NCBI GenBank assembly: GCA_046726275.1
Contig: JBKPAF010000014.1
Span: forward strand, 1 to 64,000
Source of the DNA: DASXTW01 sp046726275
GTDB lineage: Bacteria > Actinomycetota > UBA4738
Length of the DNA: 64,000 nucleotides
Direction: 5' to 3'
Below the pieces are notes generated by a model, which worked only from the letters and a program-made list of their open reading frames with translations, was not told where the DNA came from and ran no database searches. Positions 9,517 to 18,355 of this stretch are shown here, in pieces (position 1 is the first letter of the stretch; each line of letters starts with the position of its first letter). Made by a program: the position numbers and the translations under genes.

Positions 9517-10623
9517 ATGTCGCGCGCGGGCGGCAAGCCGAATGCCGAGCCCCTTGCCGAGCGGCTCCGGCGCAGGATCGCCGCTAACGGCCCGATGACG
9601 TTCGCCGAGTTCATGGAGCTGGCCCTGTACGACCGCCAGGAGGGGTTCTACTCCAGCGTGCCTGTGGGCGAGGAGGGCCACTACGTGACCAGCCCCCACG
9701 TGTCCCCGGTGTTTGGACGGTTGGTAGCCCGGCAGGTGTCGGAGCTCTGGAACCTCCTCGACCGACCGGCGCCGTTCGATGTGGTCGAGGTCGGGGCGGG
9801 CGATGGAACCCTCGCGCGTCAGATCCTTGGCGCCACGCCGGAAGAGCTCCTCGGCTCCCTCCGCTACCGGGCGGTCGAGAGAAGCGCCTCCGCCCGACAG
9901 GCCCTCGAATCCTCGGGGATCGAGGTCCTGGAGAGCCTGAGAGGGCTGCCCGATCCCGTCGTGGGATGCATCATCGCGAACGAGCTGCTCGACAACCTCC
10001 CCTTCCACCGCCTCCGGGGGACCCCGAACGGCCCGGTGGAGTTGTTCGTCGGCCTCGAGGCCGGCCGTCTCGCCCTCATCGAAGCTGCGCCGTCCAGCGA
10101 CGCGTTGATGATTGGCGCCCCGACGCTCGGGCCCGGGGAAGAATTCGTGGTCAGTCCCGCCGCCCTCGCTTTCGTCGATGAAGCGGATGCGGCGTTGGAG
10201 CGGGGCTACCTGTGGCTGGTCGACTACGGCTTCGAGAACGCCGCCGAGCGACGGTCGGTACACGGCTACACCCACCACCGTGTTCACGATGACCTGTTGA
10301 CCGACCCGGGTTCCAGCGACATCACGGCCGGCGTCGACTTCGCCGCGCTGGCCCGGCACGCCCGAAGCCGTGGGCTCCAGGTATGGGGACCGATCTCCCA
10401 GCGCGACGCCCTCCTCTCCCTGGGGTTCCGGCAGCTCGACGAGGAGGCGCAGGCTCGGCAGGTCGAAGCCATCGGCGCGCGGCGAGGGATCGACGCCCTC
10501 AGGATTTATTCCGACAGGAACCGAGCCAACCTTCTCCTCGGCCGTGCGGGGTTGGGCGCGGCCTGGGTCCTCTGCGTCGGGAAGAACGCGACCGCGGCCC
10601 CTGCTGCGTTCCGTACTCGTTGA
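9517..10623 (+). CDS. midA: MidA/NDUFAF7-family SAM-dependent methyltransferase (complex I assembly)
   Basis: Class I SAM methyltransferase of the MidA/NDUFAF7/COG1565 family, 368 residues. Visible marks are the family N-terminus (RIAANGPMTFAEFMELALYD), YVTSPHVSPVFGRLVARQ, the SAM-binding VVEVGAGDGTLARQIL, the IIANELLDNLPFHRL motif and the WLVDYGFENAAER strand. In eukaryotes NDUFAF7 dimethylates an arginine of the complex I 49-kDa subunit (NDUFS2, the NuoD homologue). Here nuoD is the immediate convergent neighbour 18 bp away, and its equivalent arginine is present. The start is uncertain: ATG 9517 (weak GAAGG site) or ATG 9493; a TTG at 9475 is also in frame. Confidence 0.87.
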   Translation: MSRAGGKPNAEPLAERLRRRIAANGPMTFAEFMELALYDRQEGFYSSVPVGEEGHYVTSPHVSPVFGRLVARQVSELWNLLDRPAPFDVVEVGAGDGTLARQILGATPEELLGSLRYRAVERSASARQALESSGIEVLESLRGLPDPVVGCIIANELLDNLPFHRLRGTPNGPVELFVGLEAGRLALIEAAPSSDALMIGAPTLGPGEEFVVSPAALAFVDEADAALERGYLWLVDYGFENAAERRSVHGYTHHRVHDDLLTDPGSSDITAGVDFAALARHARSRGLQVWGPISQRDALLSLGFRQLDEEAQARQVEAIGARRGIDALRIYSDRNRANLLLGRAGLGAAWVLCVGKNATAAPAAFRTR

Positions 10624-10641
10624 GTCGGCGGAGCGGCCGCT

Positions 10642-11829
10642 TCAGCGATCGACGTCGCCGACCACGAAGAACACGCTCCCCAGGATGGCGATCAGGTCGG
10701 GAACCAGCGTGCCCGGAAGGATGGCCGGGATGACTGCCACGTTGGAGAACGACGCCGTTCGCATCTTCATCCGGTACGGGAAGTCCCCGCCGTCACCGAC
10801 GACGTAATAGCCCATCAGGCCCAGCGGGTTCTCCGTCCTTAGGTAGATCTCGCCCTCGGGGACCTTGATCTTCTTCGGGAGTTTCGGGGAGATGTACTGG
10901 CCGGCCGGAAGCTTCTCCAAGCACTGCTCGATGATCTTGCACGATTCCCACATCCGCTGGACGAGCACCCACAGCCGGTCATAGCAGTCCCCGTTCTGCC
11001 CGACAGGGACGTCGAACTCGACCTCGCCGTATTTCTCGTACGGCTCGTCCTTTCGGGGGTCCATGGGCACCCCGGACGCGTGGAGCACGGGTCCGGAGCA
11101 GCCATAGGCGGCGGCGACCTCGGGGGGAAGAAGGCCGATCCCCTTCGTCCGCGCGTGGATGATCTCGTTCCCCATGATGAGGTTCTCGAAGTCGACCAGC
11201 TTCTTGCGGACCCAGTCCAGCACCTCGGCCGATCGCTTGAGGAACCCCCGGGGGAGGTCGTCCTTCAGTCCTCCCACACGCACGTAGGAGTGATGCATCC
11301 GGGCTCCGGTCGCCGACTCCATGAGGTCCTGGATCATCTCCCGCTCCCGGAAGGCATAGAAGACCGGAGTCATCGCCCCGAGCTCGAGGGGGTACGAGCC
11401 CGTGAACATCAGATGGTTCAGGAGGCGGTTCCACTCGGCGAGCATCGTGCGGATCCACTGAGCCCGGTCCGGGACCTGGATGTCGAGCATGCGCTCCACC
11501 GCGATGACCCACCCGAGCTCGTTGTTGAGCGCGGACAGCCAGTCGTGCCGGTTCATCAGCACCAGCACCTGGCGGGGATCGCGGTATTCGGCGAGCTTTT
11601 CGGCGCCCCGGTGCATGTACCCGATGACGGGTTCGGCGCGGATGATCATCTCGCCGTCCAGCTCGAGGACGATCCGGAGAACTCCGTGCGTCGACGGGTG
11701 CTGAGGGCCGATGTTGAGGATCATCTCCTCGGTTCGAAGCGGCCCCTCGGTGACCACTTCGATCCCGCCGCCCCGGAGCATCCAGGCGTCGCTGGCGGCA
11801 GTGAACGCCGCGCGCTCCCTCACGTCCAT
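10642..11829 (-). CDS. nuoD: NADH-quinone oxidoreductase subunit D
   Basis: 49-kDa-type subunit of respiratory complex I, 395 residues, covering the full family length. The quinone-cavity loop is present (NIGPQHPSTHGVLR) as is the MHRGAEKL helix whose Arg74 corresponds to bovine NDUFS2 Arg85, the residue methylated by NDUFAF7. At the position of the quinone-contacting tyrosine (bovine Tyr108, in an RLDY context) this protein has Trp97 (NRHDWLS). The gene is solitary: no other nuo gene lies within the window, so it is detached from any nuo operon or belongs to a second, scattered complex. It is divergent from an acyl-CoA dehydrogenase, with a TAGGCT box 10 nt before its ATG. Confidence 0.93.
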   Translation of the reverse strand: MDVRERAAFTAASDAWMLRGGGIEVVTEGPLRTEEMILNIGPQHPSTHGVLRIVLELDGEMIIRAEPVIGYMHRGAEKLAEYRDPRQVLVLMNRHDWLSALNNELGWVIAVERMLDIQVPDRAQWIRTMLAEWNRLLNHLMFTGSYPLELGAMTPVFYAFREREMIQDLMESATGARMHHSYVRVGGLKDDLPRGFLKRSAEVLDWVRKKLVDFENLIMGNEIIHARTKGIGLLPPEVAAAYGCSGPVLHASGVPMDPRKDEPYEKYGEVEFDVPVGQNGDCYDRLWVLVQRMWESCKIIEQCLEKLPAGQYISPKLPKKIKVPEGEIYLRTENPLGLMGYYVVGDGGDFPYRMKMRTASFSNVAVIPAILPGTLVPDLIAILGSVFFVVGDVDR

Positions 11830-11882
11830 CGCGATTCGAAGCCTAACAAAGCGCAGGAGGCACGCACGCCCGTCTCCCGCGG

Positions 11883-11888
11883 TACCGT
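11883..11888 (+). promoter_or_regulatory. Leaderless-type -10 box of the acyl-CoA dehydrogenase gene
   Basis: TACCGT ends 9 nt before the GTG at 11898, so transcription would begin at or next to the start codon. No ribosome-binding site is visible. Confidence 0.45.
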
Positions 11889-11897
11889 AGCGCTGCG

Positions 11898-13070
11898 GTG
11901 GACTTCTCCATCCCGGACGAGTACCAGGAGCTGCTCGCGTCCTTCCGATCGTTCCTCGACCGGCAGGTCCGTCCGGTGGAAGAGCGATTCCGGCCCCTCC
12001 TGGAAGCAGATGAGCTTACCCCCGAGATGGACGAGGCCGGCCTCGCCCTAAGGCGAAGTTCGGCGGAGCTCGGGTTCTACGCGGGTCACATGCCCGAGTC
12101 GGTGGGCGGCTCCGGGCTTTCGAACCTCGGGTACACCTTGCTGATCGAAGAGGGCGGGAAGTCGGGGCTCAGGTTCGCGAGCTACGTGCTCGGTCCTCCC
12201 AACCCGGCCGCCCCCACCCCGATCCTGATGGAGCTCCCCGAGCACCTCCACGAGAAGTACGTCGAGCCGATGGTCCGCGCCGAGACCACGATGTGCTTTG
12301 CCCTGACCGAGCCCGAGGCCGGGTCCGACGCTCAGGCCATCCGGACCACCGCCAGACTCGAAGGGGACGAATGGATCGTCAACGGGCGAAAGCACTTCAT
12401 CACGAACGGCGCTCGAGCGGACGTGGCAGTCGTGTTCGCGGTGACGGATCCGGATCGACGGGCGAACGGAGGCATCACCGCGCTCCTGGTCGAGCGCGAC
12501 GCCCCGGGGTTCGTCGTGGGCCGGACTCAGAAGACCTTGGTCGGTGACTCCAACCAGGCCGAGCTGATCTTCGAGGACTGCCGCACCCCCAGAGAGAACG
12601 TCCTCGGGGAGGTGGGCTACGGCTTCCAGTCGGCGATGAAGTTCCTGAACGGCGGTCGCGCCTACATCGGGGCGCTCTGCGTGGGGATCGCCGACCATCT
12701 CGTCCGAATCTGCACCGAGTTCGCGAAGGAGCGGCACACCTTCGGAAGGCCCATCGGGAAGTATCAGGCGATCCAGTGGATGCTGGCCGACTCCGCCCTC
12801 GAGGTGCACGCCGCGAGGCTTATGACCTACCACCTGGCGTGGCTCGTGGACCGGGGCGATTCGCCCATCAAAGAGTCGTCCATGGTGAAGCTGAACAACA
12901 CCGAGATGGTGAACCGGGTGGCCGATCGGGCCGTGCAGATCTACGGCGGGATGGGGCTGCTCGCCGAAGGCCCCGTCGAGCGGATCTTCCGGTGGGTTCG
13001 GATGCTTCGGATCGTCGAGGGGACGAGCGAGATCCAGCGCCTCATCATCGCCCGCTCCTTGGGGCTGTAG
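11898..13070 (+). CDS. Acyl-CoA dehydrogenase
   Basis: FAD flavoenzyme of 390 residues that would introduce the 2,3-double bond into an acyl-CoA and pass electrons to ETF. Family landmarks are MCFALTEPEAGSDAQAIRTTA (flavin and substrate loop), WIVNGRKHFITNG, the RHTFGRPIGKYQAIQWMLAD helix, and the C-terminal QIYGGMGLLAEGPVERIFR followed by the VEGTSEIQR segment. Chain-length preference cannot be read. GTG 11898 is the start, preceded by a leaderless-type promoter. It stands alone, divergent from nuoD and convergent with the kinase gene. Confidence 0.9.
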   Translation: MDFSIPDEYQELLASFRSFLDRQVRPVEERFRPLLEADELTPEMDEAGLALRRSSAELGFYAGHMPESVGGSGLSNLGYTLLIEEGGKSGLRFASYVLGPPNPAAPTPILMELPEHLHEKYVEPMVRAETTMCFALTEPEAGSDAQAIRTTARLEGDEWIVNGRKHFITNGARADVAVVFAVTDPDRRANGGITALLVERDAPGFVVGRTQKTLVGDSNQAELIFEDCRTPRENVLGEVGYGFQSAMKFLNGGRAYIGALCVGIADHLVRICTEFAKERHTFGRPIGKYQAIQWMLADSALEVHAARLMTYHLAWLVDRGDSPIKESSMVKLNNTEMVNRVADRAVQIYGGMGLLAEGPVERIFRWVRMLRIVEGTSEIQRLIIARSLGL

Positions 13071-13075
13071 ACGGT

Positions 13076-14620
13076 TCAGGGGGTCCGGAGCAACGGGTAC
13101 CGCTCGCGCCGTTTCGCCATGGCCAGCCGGTTATGAGCCCGGTATCCAGCGAACGCCGTGACCAGGCTGGCCCCGAGCAGCAGGAACAGACCGTGGGCGC
13201 TCGAGGGATCACCCAGCCGAATCAGCTCGTAGCTGGCCAGGCCGATCCCGGCGAACCCGACGAGGGCCGCCCCGACCGCGAGGAGCGAGGCGGCCCAGCG
13301 ACGCCGGGTCCGCCACAGCCGGAGTCCCACCAGGAACAGGAGGACCGCTCCGATCGCCACGAGAGCGCCCGAACGGAACTCGGCTCCGACGTGGCTGTCG
13401 GTGGACGATCCCACCGCCCCCCAGGGCAGGAAGATGCTGACCAGCATCGCCACCCCTGCCGCGCAGATGAAGCCGCCCGGCACGCGGACGTTGACGGTGC
13501 TCACTTCGTCCGGTGCCGATGGGAATTGGCCCAGGGGCCTGGGCGGTGGGCCGGCGACCGCGGGCTCGACTTCGGGCAGGGCAGCCGTCCGCTTCATGGT
13601 TGCGACCGAAGCCGTCGATACCTCGCCCACCGGAACCGGCACGGTATCCACCTCCGGAGCGGCATGACCTGGACGGAGATCGATCAACCGCCCTTCGCTC
13701 GCCGCCGCGTCCTGGGGAGCGGCCGCGGCTTTGAGGGTGTCTGGACATCCGGCGAGCGAGGCTCGCAGCGCTTCCCTCCATTCCCACGAGGACGAGAACC
13801 TCTCCGAGGGGTCCCAGTCCAATCCCCGCGCCACCACATCAGCGAGCAACGGCGGCACGTCTCTGCGCAGGGACTCGATCCGTGGCGCCTCGTTGTCGGA
13901 CCTATTGATCTCCTGAGGTGACTCGATCGCGAACGGCGCCCGGCCCGTCAGCGTCTCGTACAGGATCACCGCCGCCGAGTAGACATCGCTTCGCGAGTCG
14001 GCCGTGGCCGCGCGGGCAGGGTCCGCCTGCTCCGGCGCCATGTACTGAGGTGATCCCAAAACCATGGTATGTGGACCTCCCTCCAACCTCCTGGCGATCC
14101 CGAAGTCCCCGAGCAGGGTCCGCTCGGTCGCCACCGGCTTCCCGTCCCGCCGAAGGGCTTCCTGGCGCTCGGGGGCCACGCTTCGAAACAGCACATTGCT
14201 CGGCTTCACGTCCCTGTGGACGATCCGAAGGTCGTGGACGGCGATCAGGCACTCCGCGATCTCGAGCGAAAGGCCAACCGCCTCCCGTACCGAGAAAGGC
14301 TGATCGAGCTGTCCCCGAAGGCGAAGGCGATCCTCCAGCGTTCCGTGGTCGGCGAACTCCATCACCATGTACGGCCGGCCATCGGTGAGATGCCCCACCT
14401 CGTACACACGGACGATCCGGTCGCTCTCGAGCCGGCGCAGAGCCCTTGCCTCCTCGATGAACCGGCGGCGCGCATCGTCGTTCATGCTCCAGTTCTCTGC
14501 CAGGAGCTTGATGGCGACCCACGCGTCCAGATCCTCGTCGCGGGCCAGCCAGACCGTGGCATAGCTTCCGCTTCCGAGGGCGCGCTCGACCTGAAAGCGG
14601 CCGATCTGAGCGAGCGTCAC
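13076..14620 (-). CDS. Membrane Ser/Thr protein kinase (PknB-type catalytic domain, no PASTA)
   Basis: Eukaryotic-type kinase, 514 residues. Catalytic residues are intact: glycine loop GSGSYATVW, ATP lysine Lys38 (WVAIKLL), HRD at 135-137 (VHRDVKPSNVLF), DFG at 172-174, and activation-loop GSPQYMAPEQA. A Pro/Ala-rich linker of about 100 residues leads to four hydrophobic segments (about residues 385-490). The small extracytoplasmic loops contain no PASTA or other sensor domain, so any signal must be sensed within the membrane or by a partner. GTG 14620 follows an AAGGAG site. No cognate phosphatase is adjacent. Confidence 0.9.
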   Translation of the reverse strand: MTLAQIGRFQVERALGSGSYATVWLARDEDLDAWVAIKLLAENWSMNDDARRRFIEEARALRRLESDRIVRVYEVGHLTDGRPYMVMEFADHGTLEDRLRLRGQLDQPFSVREAVGLSLEIAECLIAVHDLRIVHRDVKPSNVLFRSVAPERQEALRRDGKPVATERTLLGDFGIARRLEGGPHTMVLGSPQYMAPEQADPARAATADSRSDVYSAAVILYETLTGRAPFAIESPQEINRSDNEAPRIESLRRDVPPLLADVVARGLDWDPSERFSSSWEWREALRASLAGCPDTLKAAAAPQDAAASEGRLIDLRPGHAAPEVDTVPVPVGEVSTASVATMKRTAALPEVEPAVAGPPPRPLGQFPSAPDEVSTVNVRVPGGFICAAGVAMLVSIFLPWGAVGSSTDSHVGAEFRSGALVAIGAVLLFLVGLRLWRTRRRWAASLLAVGAALVGFAGIGLASYELIRLGDPSSAHGLFLLLGASLVTAFAGYRAHNRLAMAKRRERYPLLRTP

Positions 14621-14749
14621 ATCGTCTCCTTACGTGCCCTTCGAACAGGCGCTCCCAGGGGCGACCTGGTAACGGTTCGGTGCCAGGTTCCCAGAAAGCT
14701 TGCCATGCATGTCCCGGTTTGGGACGAAGGCGCGTGGGGGAGCCGCTGC

Positions 14750-14755
14750 TACGCT
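14750..14755 (+). promoter_or_regulatory. Leaderless-type -10 box upstream of the monooxygenase-fold/selA/selB genes
   Basis: TACGCT ends 7 nt before the GTG at 14763. It would drive the tightly spaced run of the small monooxygenase-fold gene, selA and selB. Confidence 0.5.
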
Positions 14756-14762
14756 CTACCGG

Positions 14763-15068
14763 GTGACCATCCTCTCCTACCTGAGGTTCTCGCTCACTCG
14801 GGAGGCGGACCGAGAGGACTTCGAGAAGGACATGCGCTCGATGCTCGACCTGGCGACGCGACAGCCGGGATATCGGTGGGCTGAGATGGGTCCGTCGTTG
14901 CTGGATCCGACCGTCTATCTGGTCGTGTCCGAGTGGGAGGAGGTCGAACAGGTCCGCGCGTGGGAACACGAGGAAGAGCACTCGGGCGTCATAGAAAAAT
15001 GGGAGCCGCACTACCGCGAGCCTCTGTTCCACCAGCGATTCGTGCCATGGCAGAGGACGGCGCCGTGA
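14763..15068 (+). CDS. Antibiotic-biosynthesis-monooxygenase (ABM) fold protein
   Basis: Small ferredoxin-like alpha/beta-barrel protein of 101 residues resembling the ABM/heme-degrading family: two short repeats of strand-helix-strand with a W-E/H pattern (LVVSEWEEVEQVRAWEHEEEH) and a C-terminal aromatic segment (FHQRFVPWQ). Substrate unknown; many members have no known activity. GTG 14763 is preferred over a more upstream start because of the -10 box 7 nt before it. Its end overlaps the proposed selA start by 22 nt, indicating one transcript, although no link to selenium metabolism is known. Confidence 0.65.
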   Translation: MTILSYLRFSLTREADREDFEKDMRSMLDLATRQPGYRWAEMGPSLLDPTVYLVVSEWEEVEQVRAWEHEEEHSGVIEKWEPHYREPLFHQRFVPWQRTAP

Positions 15069-16435
15069 CCGCCCGAACGCGACAAGCAACCGATTCCCGG
15101 CGCGGCGTTCCGTCACTCGACGGGCTCCTCCGTTCGGAGCCGGGCAGGAAGGCCGCCCTGAAGTTCGGGCGCCCGTTGGTGAAGCATGCGCTTCAGGTAA
15201 CGCTGTCCCAGATCCGGGACGAAGCCGCCCGAGGGGGTGACGTTCCCGATAACGACCAGATCCTCGCCAGGGCGATCGGCCGAGCAGCGAGGAGCTACTA
15301 CGGGATGAACGAGGTGATCAACGCCTCGGGGGTGATCCTCCATACGGGTCTGGGCCGCGCCCCGCTTCCGCCGCGGGCGGCCGAGGCGGCCGCGATGGCC
15401 GGGAAGACGTACTCGGACCTCGAGGTCGAGCGGGAAACGGGCTCGCGGGGTCGTCGCACCTCGCACGCCGAGTCGCTGCTCCTCGCCCTCACTGGCGCCG
15501 ACGACGCGCTGGTGGTGAACAACAATGCGGCGGCCCTCCTCCTCGCGTTGGCGACACTGGCCCAGAAGAAGGAGGTCCTGGTCTCGAGGGGCGAGCTCAT
15601 CGAGATCGGCGGGGAGTTCCGGCTGCCGGAGATCCTCGCAGCCTCCGGGGCCAAGCTCGTCGAGGTGGGGACGACGAATCGCACGCGCGGCAACGACTAC
15701 CGGCGGGCTATCACCCCTCGCACGGCGCTCATCCTCAAGGTCCACCCAAGCAACTACCGGGTGGTCGGATTCACCAACACGGTGCCGGTCGGAGAGCTGG
15801 CGGAGATCGCCAAGGGCGCCAAGGTGCCCTTGCTGTACGACGTCGGCAGTGGTCTGCTGGACCGCTATCCCGAGGTGCCCGGCGAAGAGCCCGCCGTCAC
15901 CGAGGCCCTGGCCGGCGGGGCGGACCTCGTGTCGTTCTCCGGCGACAAGCTGCTGGGCGGACCCCAGGCGGGTCTCCTGGTCGGGAGGTCCGATCTGATC
16001 GGGCGGCTCCGTCGCCATCCCATGGCTCGCGCCCTGCGCGTGGACAAGATGACCGTCGCCGCCCTAGAGGCCGTTCTCCGACTCTATGCCACGGACCGTC
16101 GCCATGAGCTCCCGCTCTGGGACTTCCTCTCCGTCAAACAGAGCAGGCTGCTGTCCAGGGCCAAGGCGTTGGCGACGTGCTTCCGTGGAGCGACGGCACG
16201 GACGGGTGAGGCCGTGGCGGGCGGAGGATCCCTGCCCGGCTACGGCATCCCATCGGCCGAGCTGGTGGTCAAGGTCCCTTCTCCGGACGCTGCCGCCGCC
16301 CGTCTCCGCCTCGGACGACCGTCTGTGTTTTGCCGTGTAGACGACGGAGCTCTGGTCTTCGACCTCCGCACGGTCCCGCCGGAGGACGACGACCGGCTGG
16401 CTCGGGCCATCCGCTACGCCCTCGAGCAGTCCTGA
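15047..16435 (+). CDS. selA: L-seryl-tRNA(Sec) selenium transferase
   Basis: PLP enzyme that converts Ser-tRNA(Sec) to Sec-tRNA(Sec) using selenophosphate. The 462 residues match the length of E. coli SelA (463). The signature INASGVILHTGLGRAPLP, the NNNAAALLLAL segment, ISRGE-type loop (LVSRGELIEIGGEFRLPEI) and the PLP lysine Lys301 in SFSGDKLLGGPQAG are all present. ATG 15047 is used; GTG 15065 is an alternative. It is followed by selB after 13 bp. Presence of selAB implies that the organism makes at least one selenoprotein; a candidate is at 61030-61392. Confidence 0.95.
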   Translation: MAEDGAVTARTRQATDSRRGVPSLDGLLRSEPGRKAALKFGRPLVKHALQVTLSQIRDEAARGGDVPDNDQILARAIGRAARSYYGMNEVINASGVILHTGLGRAPLPPRAAEAAAMAGKTYSDLEVERETGSRGRRTSHAESLLLALTGADDALVVNNNAAALLLALATLAQKKEVLVSRGELIEIGGEFRLPEILAASGAKLVEVGTTNRTRGNDYRRAITPRTALILKVHPSNYRVVGFTNTVPVGELAEIAKGAKVPLLYDVGSGLLDRYPEVPGEEPAVTEALAGGADLVSFSGDKLLGGPQAGLLVGRSDLIGRLRRHPMARALRVDKMTVAALEAVLRLYATDRRHELPLWDFLSVKQSRLLSRAKALATCFRGATARTGEAVAGGGSLPGYGIPSAELVVKVPSPDAAAARLRLGRPSVFCRVDDGALVFDLRTVPPEDDDRLARAIRYALEQS

Positions 16436-16448
16436 TCCGTTCGCGGCC

Positions 16449-18335
16449 ATGACTGCCGCACGGATGTCCGAATCCGCGGAGCTCCGGCCGCTCCAAGTGG
16501 TGGCGACCGCGGGCCACGTTGACCACGGGAAGTCCGCTCTCATCCTGCGGCTGACCGGCATCGACCCGGACCGGCTGGCCGAGGAGAAACGACGGGGCTT
16601 GACGATCGATCTCGGCTTCGCATGGACCAGCCTGCCCTCGGGCCAGGAGATCGGCTTCGTCGACGTTCCGGGCCACGAGCGATTCGTCAGGAACATGCTG
16701 GCCGGGGTGGGGCCCGTTCGTCTGGTGCTGTTCGTGGTGGCCGCCGACGAAGGGTGGAAGCCGCAATCCGAGGAACACCTTCAGATCGTCGACGTGCTCG
16801 GGGCGCACGGAGGAGTGGTGGCTCTGACCAAGAGCGACCTCGTGGACGACGTGATCCTTGCCGGTCGAACCGAAGATGTCCGGGCCAGGCTCGAAGGGAC
16901 TCGTCTGGAAAGGGCACCGATCGTGGCGTGCTCCGCAGCCACGGGTCTGGGACTGGGCGACCTTCGGGCAGCCCTGGACGCCGCGGTGACCCATGCACCC
17001 ATTCCGGACCGTGATGCCCGGCCCCGTCAGTTCATCGACCGCGTGTTCACCATCCGTGGTGCGGGGACTGTGGTGACGGGCACCCTCACGGGGGGACCGA
17101 TCTCGGTGGGTCAGGAGGCCGAGGTCCTCCCGTCTGGCCACCGGGCCCGGATCCGCGGTCTCCAGACGCACAAGCGATCCCTGGAGGTCGCCCAGCCGGT
17201 GAGCCGCGTAGCCGTGAACCTTTCCGGGACGGCCAAGGCCGATCTGGAGCGTGGCGACGTGCTGACCCTGCCCGGCCAGTGGCGTCCGACCACAGTGTTC
17301 GAGGGCTGGATCCGGCCGGTCAGAGGTCTCGCCCATCCACTGACCTCCCGGGGGGCGTACAAGTTCTACGCGGGATCCGCGGAGCGAGATGCCCGTCTCC
17401 GGCTGTACGGCACGGCGGAGCTTCGAGCCGGGGACGAGGCCTTCATCAGAGCGACCCTCTCCCGTCCCGTCGTGCTCGACTTCAAGGACGCCTTCGTCCT
17501 CCGGGAGGCCGGCAGGCATGAGACCGTGGCGGGCGGGCAGGTCCTGGACACGGACCCCCCACTCCGTCCCGGCCCAGATCCGATCGGGCGGCTGAGGGCG
17601 AGGCAGGACGCGGATCGGGGCACCCTCGCCTGGCGTATGGTGGCCGATCGGGGAACGGTGAGGGCGGCCGACGTGCTCGTGTTGTCCGGAGCGAGGGCTG
17701 AGGAGGCGGTACAGCGGGGCGCGATCCGGCTGGACGGCTGGCTGGCCAGCCCGGACCTCATCCGCGACGTATCAGGCCACCTGACCTCGCAGCTCGCCCG
17801 GTTCCACGAAGCACATCCGCTCCGGGCCGGGCTCGAGGTCGGCGAGGCCCGAGTCGTGCTGGCCGAGCGCTCCGAGAGGTTCTCCGATCCGGGCATCGCC
17901 GACGCGTTCATCGCCTACCTGACAGCGAAAGGAGATGTCGTTCGCGAGGGCACTACTGTGCGACTGGCGGACCATCGGGCCTCCACCTCCGGCCGGGAAG
18001 ATGCCGACCGTCTGGTGAAAGCGGTGGAGGAGGCGGAACCGACTCCCCCTTCGGTCAAGGAGCTGGTCGCGCAGGGCTACGCCGCGGAGCTGATCCAGGC
18101 CGTGTGTAGCGACGGACGGCTGATCAGGGTCTCTCCGGATATCGTGATCTCGCCTGGGTTCCTCGCTCGGGCAGAGGCTGTCGTGCGAGAAAGAGGCGGG
18201 CCGCCCGGGATCACGGTCTCTGCTTTCCGGGAAGCTCTGGGAACGAGCAGACGATTCGCTCTGCCCATCCTGGAGTATTTCGACGGTCGGGGCCTCACCC
18301 GGCGGCAGGGCGACTACCGCGTGCTCCGCGCATAA
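16449..18335 (+). CDS. selB: Selenocysteine-specific translation elongation factor SelB
   Basis: GTPase that delivers Sec-tRNA to UGA codons marked by a SECIS hairpin. 628 residues (E. coli SelB 614). GTPase motifs: AGHVDHGKSAL (G1, residues 21-31), RGLTIDLGF (G2), DVPGHERFV (G3), TKSD (G4). Domain II carries VFTIRGAGTVVTGTLTGG. The last 250 residues form the winged-helix repeats that bind SECIS RNA, ending with FALPILEYFDGRGLTRRQGDYRVL. ATG 16449 starts 13 bp after selA; ATG 16464 is also possible. selD and tRNA-Sec are not found nearby. Confidence 0.96.
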   Translation: MTAARMSESAELRPLQVVATAGHVDHGKSALILRLTGIDPDRLAEEKRRGLTIDLGFAWTSLPSGQEIGFVDVPGHERFVRNMLAGVGPVRLVLFVVAADEGWKPQSEEHLQIVDVLGAHGGVVALTKSDLVDDVILAGRTEDVRARLEGTRLERAPIVACSAATGLGLGDLRAALDAAVTHAPIPDRDARPRQFIDRVFTIRGAGTVVTGTLTGGPISVGQEAEVLPSGHRARIRGLQTHKRSLEVAQPVSRVAVNLSGTAKADLERGDVLTLPGQWRPTTVFEGWIRPVRGLAHPLTSRGAYKFYAGSAERDARLRLYGTAELRAGDEAFIRATLSRPVVLDFKDAFVLREAGRHETVAGGQVLDTDPPLRPGPDPIGRLRARQDADRGTLAWRMVADRGTVRAADVLVLSGARAEEAVQRGAIRLDGWLASPDLIRDVSGHLTSQLARFHEAHPLRAGLEVGEARVVLAERSERFSDPGIADAFIAYLTAKGDVVREGTTVRLADHRASTSGREDADRLVKAVEEAEPTPPSVKELVAQGYAAELIQAVCSDGRLIRVSPDIVISPGFLARAEAVVRERGGPPGITVSAFREALGTSRRFALPILEYFDGRGLTRRQGDYRVLRA

Positions 18336-18355
18336 GCAGCGTCAGCCGCGCCCGA

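Noticed and set aside
8497..10359. 620-codon minus frame across MBL and midA
   Set aside because: The 300 N-terminal residues are antisense of midA. The MBL start is GTG 9447.
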